Shown one piece after another: positions 12,251 through 23,089 of a DNA stretch of 64,000 nucleotides. Positions within the stretch are counted from its first letter, which is position 1, and the number at the start of each line of letters is the position of its first letter. The stretch is taken from contig JAZAYU010000004.1 of assembly GCA_038501625.1 (NCBI GenBank), forward strand, positions 17,068,957 to 17,132,956. Direction: 5' to 3'. The position numbers and the translations under genes are program-made. This DNA comes from Corbicula japonica (taxonomy: Eukaryota; Mollusca; Bivalvia; Venerida; Cyrenidae). The notes under the pieces were generated by a model. It saw nothing but the letters and a program-made list of their open reading frames with translations, ran no database searches and was not told the origin of the DNA.

Positions 12251-12690
12251 AATAAATGTTTGGAAAGATCTTGCAAGTTCAGACACCTATAGGCATCCTC
12301 CTTGCCAACTTATGAATTTTCGACACATCACACAACAGTCCCTCATCATTAATTTATATTTATTATTAGCTTACCGGTCGCTCTTTTGCCAAGAAACACA
12401 TTTTATAGCTTATAATAATTACAGAGCTGTTTTCTGTAGGTTCATATGAGAACTAAAATTTATTGGTTTGTCAGGACTTGGTCATATCACTCTCATTCTT
12501 TATTGATATTTTGATATTAATGATTTTTTGTACATTTATTTATTTCAAATGAAAGTCATGTTTATGGGTACTCATTGCACATTGTAATCCCTTGTTGCTG
12601 TACATGTTGTATAGTGTTGCGAATGTGAAATTATGCTATAACTTCCATTCGAACATCAAGATGACATTGTAAATGCCTTTTAAATAGGTG
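12251..12690. other. Unannotated spacer
   Basis: AT-rich and without a recognisable gene. The 62-73-codon open frames here show no domain. Confidence 0.4.
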
Positions 12691-12828
12691 AAAAAAGGAA
12701 CTTTTAAAGCCATCGAACACGACAGATATAAAAATATTGCAGGCTCAGTTAGAACGAGTCGCTTCATTAGCAGTAATAGAACGCATATACTATCCACGCC
12801 GCCTAGACCCGGGTTTGAGTTTAACTTT
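12691..12828 (-). repeat. Composite element, middle module, reverse copy
   Basis: The reverse complement matches the 18560-18740 module: 'CCCGGGTCTAGGCGGCGTGG', 'GAGCCTGCAATATTT' and 'GTCGTGTTCGATGGCTTT' occur in the same order. Partial copy. Confidence 0.7.
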
Positions 12829-12832
12829 AAAT

Positions 12833-12906
12833 GAGAAGATCGGTGCTTTAAGTCAGACATTGACACCGCGCTTCCTGAAATGGCCGACTTAAAGCACCGA
12901 TCTTCA
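12833..12906. repeat. Short inverted repeat
   Basis: Arms 'GAAGATCGGTGCTTTAAGTC' and its exact complement 'GACTTAAAGCACCGATCTTC' are separated by about 33 bp. It adjoins the reverse copy of the composite module and may be a separate small foldback element. Confidence 0.8.
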
Positions 12907-13732
12907 TACTTTAGTTTAAACCCCTTGCTTAAAAAAACAAACATCTCAGAAAAGAAGACTAGTTTCTTGGCCGTACTCTTTGAGAGTAAAATGATTAGTA
13001 ACAAATACATTTCAACGGAAGAGATGGTTTTGATTTTTATAATGTAAAAATTACATTCCTACGGCGTATAGCTTGTGCGTTTTTCGGAAGCTTGTAAAAA
13101 TGTTATGGATTACAATGACGCAATATTTGTACCATAAAGTTACTTTTTTGCCTTAATTTGAATACCAAACATTAAGAACAATGATTTGCGAGTGGTATCG
13201 CCGATACACGGATTACGTAAAAATGTTGACATTGTGTTTTAACAATTTGATTAAGAGGTCGCAAACATTGCAAATGGCGTTAAGACAGAAACAACACAGT
13301 GTCACGTTTTCGTTCATTGTTTGTGATAACATGTATCGTCTTCTACAAAAAAATCTTATTTAATATAAACATGCCCTCCAGCCCTTTCCCTCTTCGTGAT
13401 CGGTGTTTGCGGTGGCCATTTTCTATGTTTTGCTTTTCCTGATATGCTTTCCTGACAATTTTCCAAGTTAAACAGCTTGATTCGAGTTGACCTTTAGTTC
13501 TTGTTTCTGTATTTTTGAGAAAGAGAAAAGACCTGCATATTTCAAATAAAACCCAATAATATTATATATTAAACTGTTCCGCCGTCTTGGCATAAGTATA
13601 CAAATAATCATTGTTTCTACATTTATCAATCTGTGCAGTCATATGTTTTCAACCCTTTAATTATTTGACAATTCTGCATAAACGAAACAGCAATACGACA
13701 ATGTTATTCGTGACAAGCATCTTGAAACAAAT
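12907..13732. other. Unannotated spacer
   Basis: AT-rich, no recognised gene or repeat. Confidence 0.4.
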
Positions 13733-13983
13733 GAGGCACGCCACGGGAAAAGGTACCTTCGGTCATTTTTTGTGTCATTTTTGTTGTTACTATATTTAAA
13801 AAGAACTTTCGAATTTCTATTATTTTCTCATAACAAAACAGTGATTTTGTTACACATTTTGACAATAAAATTGTATTTTTACCGCGAATTGCATAATAAT
13901 TAATGTCGTCTGCTCAACTTTATGACGTCGTTTCAAGGATTGACGTCAACTGCCCGAAGGTACCTTTTCCCATGGCGTGCCTC
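13733..13983. mobile_element. MITE with 30-bp terminal inverted repeats
   Basis: The ends are inverted copies beginning GAGGCACGCCAYGGGAAAAG and continuing to 'GTACCTTCGG', with one mismatch over about 30 bp. Both sides are flanked by AAAT (13729-13732 and 13984-13987), a possible target-site duplication. The 251-bp element has no coding capacity. Family not assigned. Confidence 0.85.
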
Positions 13984-14948
13984 AAATAATGCCATTAATC
14001 TTCATTTTAATAACTTGAAATCTCATTTTCTAATTTTAAACGTACTGATGGTCTTCATGGTGTTTCTTACCTATCTAGAAATGCCAAAATAGTGTGCTAA
14101 ATTACATGCAGTAATACGATATACATTTAACTTGTCATTGGCAAATCAAATTCTACATTACATAGTTTTGTGAGCTGTGATGGAACCTGTGCTAGTTAAT
14201 TTTATCTTATTTCTGTTATTTGTAAATATGATAAAGCACTAATAAAATTTACTATTAAACTTTATTTAAAAGTCATTCTGCTGTCATTGTTTTCCACGTT
14301 TAATTTCAAGTTTAAGTTTTAAATGTAGGCGTAATAATGTCTGTCGAGATGCAAAGGGTCCTTTGGCAATTTTTGAGAAAACATTTTAATATTACACTTG
14401 GGTTATGTATCGATGCATGAATCAAAACAAGAAATTGCTTTGTATAAAAATGACCAATGCGATTAAATTAAGTTCCCAGGCGGAAGCCTCTCAAGACGTC
14501 ATTTTCCTTTCTTTATTGCACGTCGGAAAAAGCATATCTGAATGATAGATAACGCAACTTCGGCCATGAACTTGAATATAAATACTACTTTTTTGTATTG
14601 TAAAATGATAATGAACGATATGAATTTGTGCATTTGTATTAATTTTATAGAAATTACATAAAATTGTTGTTTTTGTTAGATTTTAACATGAAACGTAGTA
14701 AAATAAAAATATTTTGTCATCTTTCTTGGCCAGACTGCATGTAGTTTATCATTCGAACGCTTAGCGTGATGTCCTTTGATAAAGCAGGTTTATTTGTTTG
14801 TAATGTTTTAGCCGTTTTAATGCTCCTTGCCATTTGATTAAAAGATCTTACAAAATATAATGTAGTGCTTGAACAAATAACCTTTTTTTGCACTCGGGTA
14901 GATAATTTGAAACATTCATCAGGGCATGCGTAATATACATGTATTTAC
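13984..14948. other. Unannotated spacer
   Basis: AT-rich, no recognised gene or repeat. Confidence 0.4.
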
Positions 14949-15239
14949 ATGAAACTTTTGCAAAAAATATCATCTCCATGGTCGATGGTTCGATTACTCC
15001 TCCGATGCATCGACGAAAAACTCTTACAGCCAGTTTTTTATGGAGATTTAATTTATAAACTAAAGAAGATAAAGGGCAATGTTAATTTCTCCCGGTTATT
15101 CGTAAAAACCATCTGTAAATTTAAAAAGAAAGGTTACCAACATGATATTTTACAGCGCTCTGCATGCCTGGTGATTAACCCTTCTACAGTTGATCATTAT
15201 GCTTACCTCTTTGGTTGCACGACGGTGGCAGGGGTTTAA
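14949..15239 (+). CDS. Unrecognised 96-codon ORF, probably a transposon-borne fragment
   Basis: A single open frame preceded in frame by a stop near 14931 and ending at 15239. The middle ('YGDLIYKLKKIKGNVNFSRL') and the end ('LQRSACLVINPSTVDHYAYL') look like real coding sequence, being rich in paired basic and hydrophobic residues without low complexity. I cannot name a family. Its last 50 bp are part of the dispersed composite element: the 18.94-kb copy carries the same end with changes. The frame is therefore more likely a remnant of a mobile-element protein than a host gene. There is no splice context or promoter to support an independent gene. Confidence 0.35.
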   Translation: MKLLQKISSPWSMVRLLLRCIDEKLLQPVFYGDLIYKLKKIKGNVNFSRLFVKTICKFKKKGYQHDILQRSACLVINPSTVDHYAYLFGCTTVAGV

Positions 15240-16184
15240 GAGTTTATGAAGGTTTATGGGGAAATCTTTTCTTAAAAGAACCTAGAAGCTCGATTTGTTT
15301 CTTTTATCCCTGTCATCGTGTTCTTACTGATTTTACTCCAGGAGCTCTGGTCTCCGTAAGATCATCGAGTACCCGCCCTTCGACTTTGCAATGCTATTAA
15401 AGGAGTATATGACAGTAAGTTCTAACTGACAGAATTTTTTAAAACTTTGCAAAATTAAAGAGAATTCCTTCACAAACAAAATGATATAAAGAAAAATATA
15501 GCCTTCCAGGCTAATTTTTGAGTAATCGCTCATTATTAGACCCCTCTATACGGCCATTTTGAAGGGATTTTGAGTAAACGCACATATATCTTTTAAATGA
15601 TTGTTACATCTGGAATTCCTAATCAACGCCTTATATCTATGCATTTTTTTGTTTGGAATTATGTGTATGTATGGTTTTGGATGGAATTATGTGAGATTTT
15701 TTTGTATATTTGAAGAAAAAACTTTGAAAATGACCAAAATATCCAACAAAAAAGGGAGACAATTCAGTCCCTGACTGGAAAAAAATCTATATATCTTTTT
15801 TGTAACGGACAGATTTTTTTACAACTCCATAAAATGACACAGTATATATTTCTAAACAAAACAAAAACAAAAAAAACAGGGGCATCCAGGCTTAATTTTT
15901 TACTATATTCCTTCAAAGTTGGTCATATAAGTAAAAAATATCTCTAATTTTAATTCAATTCTACAAATATCCATCATAACATGTATAAATAGTTTTATAA
16001 CATTCTCATCAAAACTAATTTCATATTTTGAAAGAAATAACTATTTCTTTATCAAGAATTACATAACAGTTACCACATTTCTTTCATAAAATTCCCACAA
16101 ATGCAGCCCTGAGTGTTGCCAAAGTTTCCATACATATCGAAAAACACCTAACACTGATAATGAATGAAAATCATATAACAATCC

Positions 16185-16376
16185 CTAAATCTTATGATCC
16201 ATTAAGTAATTATACAATTTCTGAACAACAGATTTAAGAGATGTTACTCTAGGTTTGCCTGTGTCAAGTTTCTCACCAAACAGCTGAGACAATCCATCTA
16301 ACCCACCACGAGAGACAGCAAGTTTTATATGACTCAAATTCAAACCGGATGCTGCAATTTTCTTTGCCTTTGACAT
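16185..16376 (-). pseudogene. Transposon ORF remnant, second piece
   Basis: A 63-codon frame inside the TTAA transposon: 'GLNLSHIKLAVSRGGLDGL', then 'GKPRVTSLKSVVQKLYNYL'. The pattern (a helix, RGG.DGL, a KPRVT turn, a second helix) looks like a genuine N-terminal segment of a transposase-associated protein, but I cannot name the family with confidence. It follows the 16435-16596 piece after a frame break, and no catalytic domain remains downstream. Confidence 0.45.
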
Positions 16377-16434
16377 GAAAGTATTTTCTGTTTGGTTAAA
16401 AATTCAAGAGTATCAAAATTAAAATCAGTCATTT

Positions 16435-16596
16435 TCACATGAAAGTAACATTATCTACTTCTGACGTCAAATTATCCGAAACACTTGAATCATTGTCAGC
16501 GCAAATTATCGAACCAAATAATTTACGTTTCTTCACAGCTTGGTGATTTCCATCACTAACGAACCTGCCCTTCTTGTTTTTCTCGCGTGAGGCCAT
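16435..16596 (-). pseudogene. Transposon ORF remnant, N-terminal piece
   Basis: Reads from an ATG at 16594-16596 with a basic, lysine-rich start (MASREKNKKGRF ... VKKRKLFG), then an acidic and serine-rich stretch, and ends at a TGA at 16435-16437. A frame carrying 'DFNFDTLEFLTKQKIL' continues just downstream in another phase. It is probably the broken 5' end of the element's own protein gene. Confidence 0.45.
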
Positions 16597-17150
16597 TCTC
16601 ACGGACGACTACTTTGTGAGAAACAATTTGAAATATTTAATCGATTGATTTTACGCAACAGTCGAAGTACTAACGTTACTCAACTAACACCGGTCACTGA
16701 GAAAAATACATTTCGTGAAACTAGCGCTTGCGCAGAAATATGCGCGTAAACTATTGTAATATACTCCTTTAAATTCTTATGTTTTATATGTTTGTGTGCT
16801 TTTGCATGCAACATTGTTGAGCCAATAAGTGGGTTGGAGTTGTTTCACCAAGACAACTTGTATTTGTTTTGTGATATGAGAACCTGTTGGGGCAAGTGTG
16901 AGGTTGGTGCACCCTAGAACCTGGTTAAACCCCCAGTGGCAATTTGATTTGCCACTGACCGTTCCAAGGCGGTAACCCCTCGGGTTCTCATTTTTGTTAA
17001 TTGTTAGTGGTGTCTCTTTTGAAACTGATCATTTTATTAACCATGCTCTCTCCCTCTCTTCTTCTTGACTGTGTGGGGAGGCTGTTTTTTCTGAATGTGG
17101 CGATTCCTGATATGCATATTTCACCTTTTTTTGAACTTTTGCTAACACAT

Positions 17151-17559
17151 TTGCTACTGGCCTCTTAAGTATTTATTTTGGGGAGATTTTAATTCTTTGC
17201 GGTGTTGAATTATTAGACTCTGAACATTAAGTAAGTCCACCTATGCTTAGGTTATGCCTCAAGAAAAAATCAAAGATTGGTTTCTCGCAAAAACAACTCT
17301 GCTTTATAAAGCTGGAGTTCATTAGGGTAATTTTATTGACAACAGTTGGATAATGGAAAAGTTGAAAGCAACCTATACGAGTATTTAGCTAATTGGGAAT
17401 ATAGCGCGATGTTGAAAGGAAAGCGGTAACATAGTCTATATTGTAGCAGTTTATCATACATATACAACCTTTAATATACATTTAGAAAAAAATCGGATTC
17501 ACGTACAACATTGTCCTGACTTTTCTGGAGAATCTAGGTTATCTATATATAGACGTGAG
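17151..17559. other. Unannotated spacer
   Basis: No gene or repeat recognised between two composite-element copies. Confidence 0.4.
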
Positions 17560-19790
17560 AATATATAATTTGATAATGGTGAGACAAGCGGAGATCGTTG
17601 GAGTTGGAGAGCGTCAATAGCAGAACATAAACAGTCTTAAATGTGTCTAATGTTAGCTCAAGGTGCTCTGGGAGGGTGAAATTCCATTGGTAATAAATAC
17701 CACATCCTCCAGGGAAATCATGTAGCACACTTGCTTACTGCAATGGCATAATTGAGCAGTCTCTAGGCAAAGAATGTTCAAAGAGTGGGCTTTACAAATT
17801 AAATATTAGTTTGCTTACGTAACAATTAATTAACAAACTAACAGTATCTGTACAAATTTTGATGGACAGTAACACACAATTTTGATTTGGTTGAATATAT
17901 CTATTTCATTTGTTCGAGCTTAAAATGTTTATGGAAAGAATGGGTTTCTTGTCTAGTCAAAACATCCACAAAGCATATGAGAACAAGAAACATGCAGACA
18001 ACGCACTGCTCAAGATGGAACAACTAGATAAACTAAATGAATGTTGGTTATTCCACGTTAAGTTTATTCATGTAAAACACAAGGTCATTGATGTGAATCA
18101 GCCTTTTTGGTCTTAGAACCATACAGATTAATAAGCACGTATGATTATAGATCTATCGGAAACATAGGGCCGGTGGGATCGAAGTGCCTTATGTACTATG
18201 TTAATAGTACTTCTAAAGTTGCCTTTGTTTAAATATTTCGGCAAGTTTATAGATGGGTGGTTTCAATATCCCAACCTAGACAGATTCGGATATTGTTCAA
18301 TTACCCCAAGGATATACTTCCTGCTTTTTAAATTAAGCCTTTGGCATTGTCTGTGATATGCAGGATTTATGTTCTTAGATCCCCTGTCAAAATTCTATTC
18401 TGTTTAGTTCCGCCCAATGTTTTCTCGTTTAGGGCAAACCCTTTCTTTTATCTGGGGACCATACGCTGCTGAACATGGAATGGTATTAATCTGAAAATAC
18501 CGCATTGATTCGGTTCCATGTTCACCGTCATATGCATACCATCGTTTGGAATGGATCAAAATTGTACTGTTTATTGGTGTAAATATTGAGTCGCGCTCAA
18601 CCCGGGGCAAGGCGGCGTGGGTAGTAATATGCATTTCCATTACTACCCCCATGAACAGGCTCAATCAAACCGAGCCTGCAATATTTTCTTATTTGTCGTG
18701 GTCGTCGGCTTTCAAAGTTCCCTTTTCAGCTATTGCAATTTACAACTCACTACAGCGACTAGGTAATTTCCGCCCCTTTTCATGGTGATTTTAACATGCA
18801 GGTTAATTAAATGCTATATATCATTTCTTCATATTATTGTTAAAATCTATATGGTAACATAAATGAAATGTCTACTAACAAGATATTCTGCAGTATTTAG
18901 CACGATTGACGACAACGCGCCTATGATTGATTGCGTTTCTTACCTATATGGTTGAACGACGTTGGTCGAGTTTTGAGAGAGTATGAAGGTTGTATGTTTA
19001 TAGTACATCCGAAATTACTTTTGTTGTTCCTGCGTTTGTTTCTTTTAATCCTGTCATCGTGATCTTGCTGATTTGACTCTTGGGGCACTTGCCTCGGTAA
19101 GATCATTGAATACTCACCGTTTTGCTTGACAATTTTTTAACTACTTATGTGTGTGTCTGTTTTTGCTTACAACATTGTCGAGTTCACGGGTGGGTTTGAG
19201 TAAATTTATCGGAAAATTTTAGAGCAAGTGAGATGTTGGTGTACACTATGACCTACACTTAACCAATGTTCTAACTAAACCGATCATAAAAGTTTAATTT
19301 CGCCGCTTGGACTTGAGGGATAAACTGAGAATCTGAAACAAAATGAAATGCAAAATGTTTACTTCTTTTTGAAATCGCCATTAAATCCCCTCTTGTGTTC
19401 AGAAAACAAGTATTAACAGTGTAGTGAGAACATTGGTAAAGTGTAGTTTAAACCTCCTATGATAAGTTGTTTTGGCACTGAAAATTTCAATGCGGTAACC
19501 CCTCAGTGCCCAAGGTTATAAAACTGAGCATGGAAACCAGTCTCAAATCTCAAGCATCTGATTGGCTGAAATGGCGACCAGTCGCCATTTCAGCCAATCA
19601 GATGCTTGAGATTTGAGACTGGTTTCCAATCTCAGCTTTATAACCTTCAGTCTTGGTTCTTATTTTCGTATTTGAAATTGATAATTTTATATCGTTTTTC
19701 CTCTCTACGTTTCGGCTTATTGGGGAGGTTTTGTCTTCTGGATGAAATAATTTCTTTATAATTATGCATATTTCATTTTTAACAACATAT
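17560..19790 (+). mobile_element. Composite dispersed element, longest copy in the window
   Basis: The modules found separately elsewhere occur here in one order. First module: 17560-17830 (as at 10050-10330). Second: 18300-18745 (as at 31960-32400, 20225-20400 and reversed at 12691-12828). Third: 18938-19250 (as at 15190-15396 plus 16773 on, and 20400-20590). The tail runs to about 19790. The second module has inverted internal ends ('AAATATTGAG' and 'CTGCAATATTT') around an inner inverted pair ('GTAGTAAT'/'ATTACTAC'). A foldback MITE interrupts the tail at 19506-19652, exactly after 'GCGGTAACCCCTCA'. No protein is recognised; small frames such as 17910-18116 look like chance. Confidence 0.7.
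19506..19652. mobile_element. Foldback MITE, copy 2, nested in the composite element
   Basis: About 147 bp of inverted repeat (GTGCCCAAGGTTATAAAACT at the left, 'CTTTATAACCTTCAG' at the right). The flanks rejoin as 'GCGGTAACCCCTCA' plus 'GGTTCTTATTTT', matching the continuous copy at 16970-16995. Confidence 0.9.
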
Positions 19791-20219
19791 CGATGAGTTT
19801 TGACAATATGTTTAATATAGATAATTACAATTTATGGTCAGCAAAAACTATTTTAATTAATTCCAGCTTAGTAAAGCAAACGATTAAAAAATGCAAGCAA
19901 ACCTTTTTGATCCAAATCTGTATTTTGAAAATGGTTTCGTTTCGTTACTAAAATATATATGATTAAAGAGATGATTTCTACTTAAACAATGTAAATTTTC
20001 CATTTTAGATTCGGCAACATGTAATGAGGGTTAATCGTTCACAGCCTGTTCGCTTTTCTAGAGCTTGCCATGATGTTAAAAAATTCATTGAACGTAATAT
20101 TTGCATATTAAAAGAAAACACTTTATATAAAGAAACTGATCACTTTGCTTAACTTTTATTTCCAAAATGGATGGAGTGTTTTATGAGATTATGGAGGTTT
20201 CTACGCCGTTGAGAACGAT

Positions 20220-20690
20220 ACATATATGTGTAAATATTGAGGAGTGCTCGACCCGGGGCTAGGCGGCGTATATGGTATTATGCAATTTCATAACTGCCTA
20301 CTGACAGGCTCAATCATAACGAGCCTCCAATTTATTAATATTTTTCTTGTTTGGTGCTTTCCAAAATTCCCATTTCATCTATTGTAAAAGAACATATAAA
20401 TTCTACTATTTTTATTCGTGCAATTGTGTTCTTGCTGACTTGACTCTAGATGTTCTGGTCTCAGAAAGGTCATTGTCGGTATGTGCCCACCATATTTGGT
20501 TGACAACGCCTTTGGCTTCCTGTGTTAATTCGTTTGTGAGCTTTGCATGCAAAATTGTGGAGTGGATGTATGGATTGGAACTCAATTACCAAGCAATAAA
20601 ACCATGCTCTCTTTTTTCCCCCTGATTTTGGCTGTGGGAGAGGCTGTTTTTTCTGATTGTGGGTATTCCTGATACATATGTGCTTTTTTC
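20220..20690 (+). mobile_element. Composite dispersed element, partial copy
   Basis: Second, third and tail modules follow each other without interruption: 'ACCCGGGGCTAGGCGGCGTA', then 'TTCTTGCTGACTTGACTCTA', then 'GGCTGTTTTTTCTGATTGTG' and 'TATTCCTGATACATATGTG'. This copy shows the empty site for the 15.4-kb TTAA transposon. Confidence 0.75.
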
Positions 20691-21265
20691 CAAGAACCTC
20701 AAAGTTGACTTTGGGTATGCCGACAACATACTATGTATTGAATTTCTCGCTCGTATTGAATGGTGCTCCCAGGTTAGTGATATAATAGGCGTTTCCAAAC
20801 TGTCAAGTAATGGTCCAGTTAACAAATACCGACCTCTACTTCCCTTGTTAACACTAAAATTCCACTGTATTAAGTTGTTTGCCGTATCTTTTCGTGCCAA
20901 TTATATATCAAAATTGACGACAAAAGTACAAACATTCTTACACAACATTTGATTTATTTAGTCAACTTAACAAACGACATTTACAATAAAGTATTTGTGG
21001 ACTATAAAAGAAGGTCCTAGCTATGAATACAAAACAAAATTACCGACGTTTGAAGCCAGATCAGAAGAGCGTTAATTAATTGGACCAACGAAATCAACGA
21101 ACGAAAATTTTCTCCGTTTTGATATTGTAAACTTCGATTACATACATTAATATGGCATCAACTTTGTAAATAAATATCAAAACATACACATACTTGGCAC
21201 AAGTACCAGTTATTAACATATCACGTAATTCAATTATAGAAAATATAACAAAAATCAAACAGAAC
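20691..21265. other. Unannotated spacer
   Basis: A 97-codon frame (20659-20952 +) overlaps the end of the composite tail and is not recognised. Nothing else seen. Confidence 0.4.
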
Positions 21266-21394
21266 AGGGCCCAAGATCATTAACTGAGAAAAGAGAGCAG
21301 TCTGAAATCTCAAGCATCTGATCGCCAATTTAGCCAGTCAGCTGCTTGAGATTCCAGACTGGCCTCCTGATTAAGTTTTATTATCTTGAGCACA
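21266..21394. mobile_element. Foldback MITE, copy 3, diverged
   Basis: The same inverted-repeat design (left 'GGGCCCAAGATCATTAACTG', right 'TTTTATTATCTTGAGCAC') with many substitutions and a shortened centre. Confidence 0.8.
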
Positions 21395-22639
21395 GTATAG
21401 AACTGTAATTAGAGAAACAAGGTACACCATTTGCGCCGGTTTGCTAAATACATTACCTGATTTAGCCGCATTGTGTTTGGCACCTCCGGACAACAACAAA
21501 TTGTAACAAAAATTTTTTTAAGTTCTCAACTCGAAAAGTGTCATCGATTCAAAAGTATCCAGTTTATAAGATTTTCACGTTCCAGATCAACGATGTTTTC
21601 ATCTTAAACTATCTTACTACGTGTGCATGCAAAAAAAATTAATTGTATATTAAAATGTTGTTAAATCAACACAGCGGAATATTTGCATAATAATCAACAC
21701 TCTGCTTGATCATGTAGATGATAATAAAACATTAACTTGATTTTAGGTTAAAAAATCTGCAATTAAGGGAAGGTAAAATGGCGCATATTATGAACACGTA
21801 TTTTTTCCAATTCAGTTCCATTGTTCCACCATGAAATAAACGTCCCTGACGTAATCAATGTGTTTAATCGTCTATTTTTAACAAAACAGTCTGAAAATGT
21901 GCATAGTTGGAATTATTGAACCACATACATAATAATATTAAATGCATGAGCAATAAAATGCAGATAATTAATACTGAAATAACAATTCTGAACACACTAA
22001 AGCAATTTGTGAGAAGCATATTGCAACAAACGATGTCGTCAGGCTTCATTTGAATAATTTAACAAATTCGTTTTTTGTGGATCGGATATAAAGCTGCTAG
22101 TTATCTGGTTTCCTGTCTTGAAATGCCTAACTTGATTAAATTAAATAATACGATATATATAAACATGCATTTTAAAAGATAATATGGCATAAATTGTGCC
22201 CTTTTTTTATCAAACTTTGCATTGTGAACTATCCCCGTGTAAACTCTTATTTAACCTTTTTTGTTTACTAAAATAATTGAATTTTTCAGTCAATTGATAA
22301 TTTGTATTTCATGAAATTTTTACTAAAGTCTTCAAATACTTTTTTCAATTTTAGTTTTCATGGTTATCATCTTAATTTAAATGTAACTGGGTTGTGATGA
22401 ACGCACAAGTAACAGTCACTCTACTGTCGTTGTTTCCCATTGTTATTTAAAGTTTAATTTGAGAAATTTTGAGTAGTGAAGTATTATTTTGGTAAAGAAA
22501 TCACAGTGTGACCCGACATACTCGTATTACTAAACAACTGTTAAGCACATTGGACTACATCTATCACAATGTAACTATGTGTAACGTCTACCTACTATGT
22601 GTCATATGTAAAAAAAACAACAATTTTTGCAGTCACGGT
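21395..22639. other. Region downstream of the nAChR gene
   Basis: AT-rich, with no further exon. Read on the minus strand this is the 3' side of the nAChR gene. An ATTAAA-type signal (complement of 22453-22458) lies about 185 bp after the stop codon and could serve polyadenylation; this is weak evidence. Confidence 0.4.
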
Positions 22640-23089
22640 TCATGAGTCCTGTTGTCCTCCAAAGAAAATGATGATGATTCCCACAACATTTATAAGAAGA
22701 TATGAGATGAAGAACAGCCGATCTGTTACACAGCAAATCACTTTCCATTCCCGCAAACACTTCTCTTTGATTTCAGCCTTTGCTTTTTTATCTCTGAACT
22801 TCTCGAGGATTTCACGGATGACACGTAGGTCATCAACAAAGGATTTATCCGGATACATGCTTCCTTGCAGATTTCCGTGCGACACGTTGTTTTGCTCCAG
22901 TCCGCTGGTACAGTTAAAGTTTATGTTGTTACTGACGGTGGCGCCGTTATCAATGAGGCGAACCTTAGCAAGCCGGGCCTCGGCGTCCTCATACTCGTTA
23001 CGTTTGTAATTCTGCATGTCCTTCTTGTAGTCTGGTTCCAGGAGCTGGCCACGAAGGCAGAGCACCGTGGCTATAATGTCAATCATTAA
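22640..23089 (-). CDS. nAChR subunit, terminal exon: cytoplasmic loop and TM4
   Basis: An acceptor (TTTTCTAG, ending at 23090) precedes a 149-codon open frame ending in TGA. It starts with the post-TM3 amphipathic stretch ('LMIDIIATVLCLRG'), then a charged loop of about 90 residues, then the pre-TM4 helix ('REILEKFRDKKAKAEIKEKC') and 'EWKVICCVTDRLFFISYLL' leading into TM4 (INVVGIIIIFF) and a six-residue tail. The order and the 'EWK..C.VTDRLFF' motif are characteristic of nAChR C-termini. The intracellular loop is short for the family. The frame follows the TM3 exon in phase 0, continuing '...APAWLRT'. The opposite-strand frames here are shadows. Confidence 0.93.
   Translation of the reverse strand, partial: LMIDIIATVLCLRGQLLEPDYKKDMQNYKRNEYEDAEARLAKVRLIDNGATVSNNINFNCTSGLEQNNVSHGNLQGSMYPDKSFVDDLRVIREILEKFRDKKAKAEIKEKCLREWKVICCVTDRLFFISYLLINVVGIIIIFFGGQQDS

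Larger units (their letters stand above)
15401..16768 (-). mobile_element. 1.37-kb DNA transposon flanked by TTAA
   Basis: The ends are inverted: AGGAGTATAT at the left, repeated as complement at the right, with further partial matching (ACA.TA). Both are bordered by TTAA (15397-15400, 16769-16772). The interrupted composite element has uninterrupted relatives at 19.11 and 20.49 kb that show the empty site. TTAA targets are typical of piggyBac and Kolobok elements. The terminal bases are not the usual piggyBac ones, so the superfamily is open. Remnants of a minus-strand gene lie inside (16435-16596 and 16185-16376). Confidence 0.85.
15190..17150 (+). mobile_element. Composite dispersed element, 3' part, interrupted by a TTAA transposon
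   Basis: 15190-15396 and 16773-17150 together form one copy of the module series that is continuous at 18938-19790 apart from a MITE. Shared landmarks are 'GTCATCGTG.TCTT.CTGATT', 'GTAAGATCATYGARTAC', then 'GCATGCAACATTGTTGAG', 'CCAAGGCGGTAACCCCTC' and the tail 'GTGTGGGGAGGCTG' ... 'GATTCCTGATATGCATATTT'. A 1368-bp transposon sits in the middle at a TTAA. The tail module alone recurs at 20.6, 27.5, 30.8, 51.8 and 53.8 kb, which suggests SINE-like behaviour. Classification is uncertain. Confidence 0.75.

Noticed and set aside
18404..18788. Overlapping frames of 80-86 codons on both strands
   Set aside because: They fall in the non-coding second module of the composite element; the copy at 31.93 kb does not keep the frames.
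22599..23089. Plus-strand frames of 136 and 74 codons
   Set aside because: They are antisense shadows of the nAChR terminal exon.
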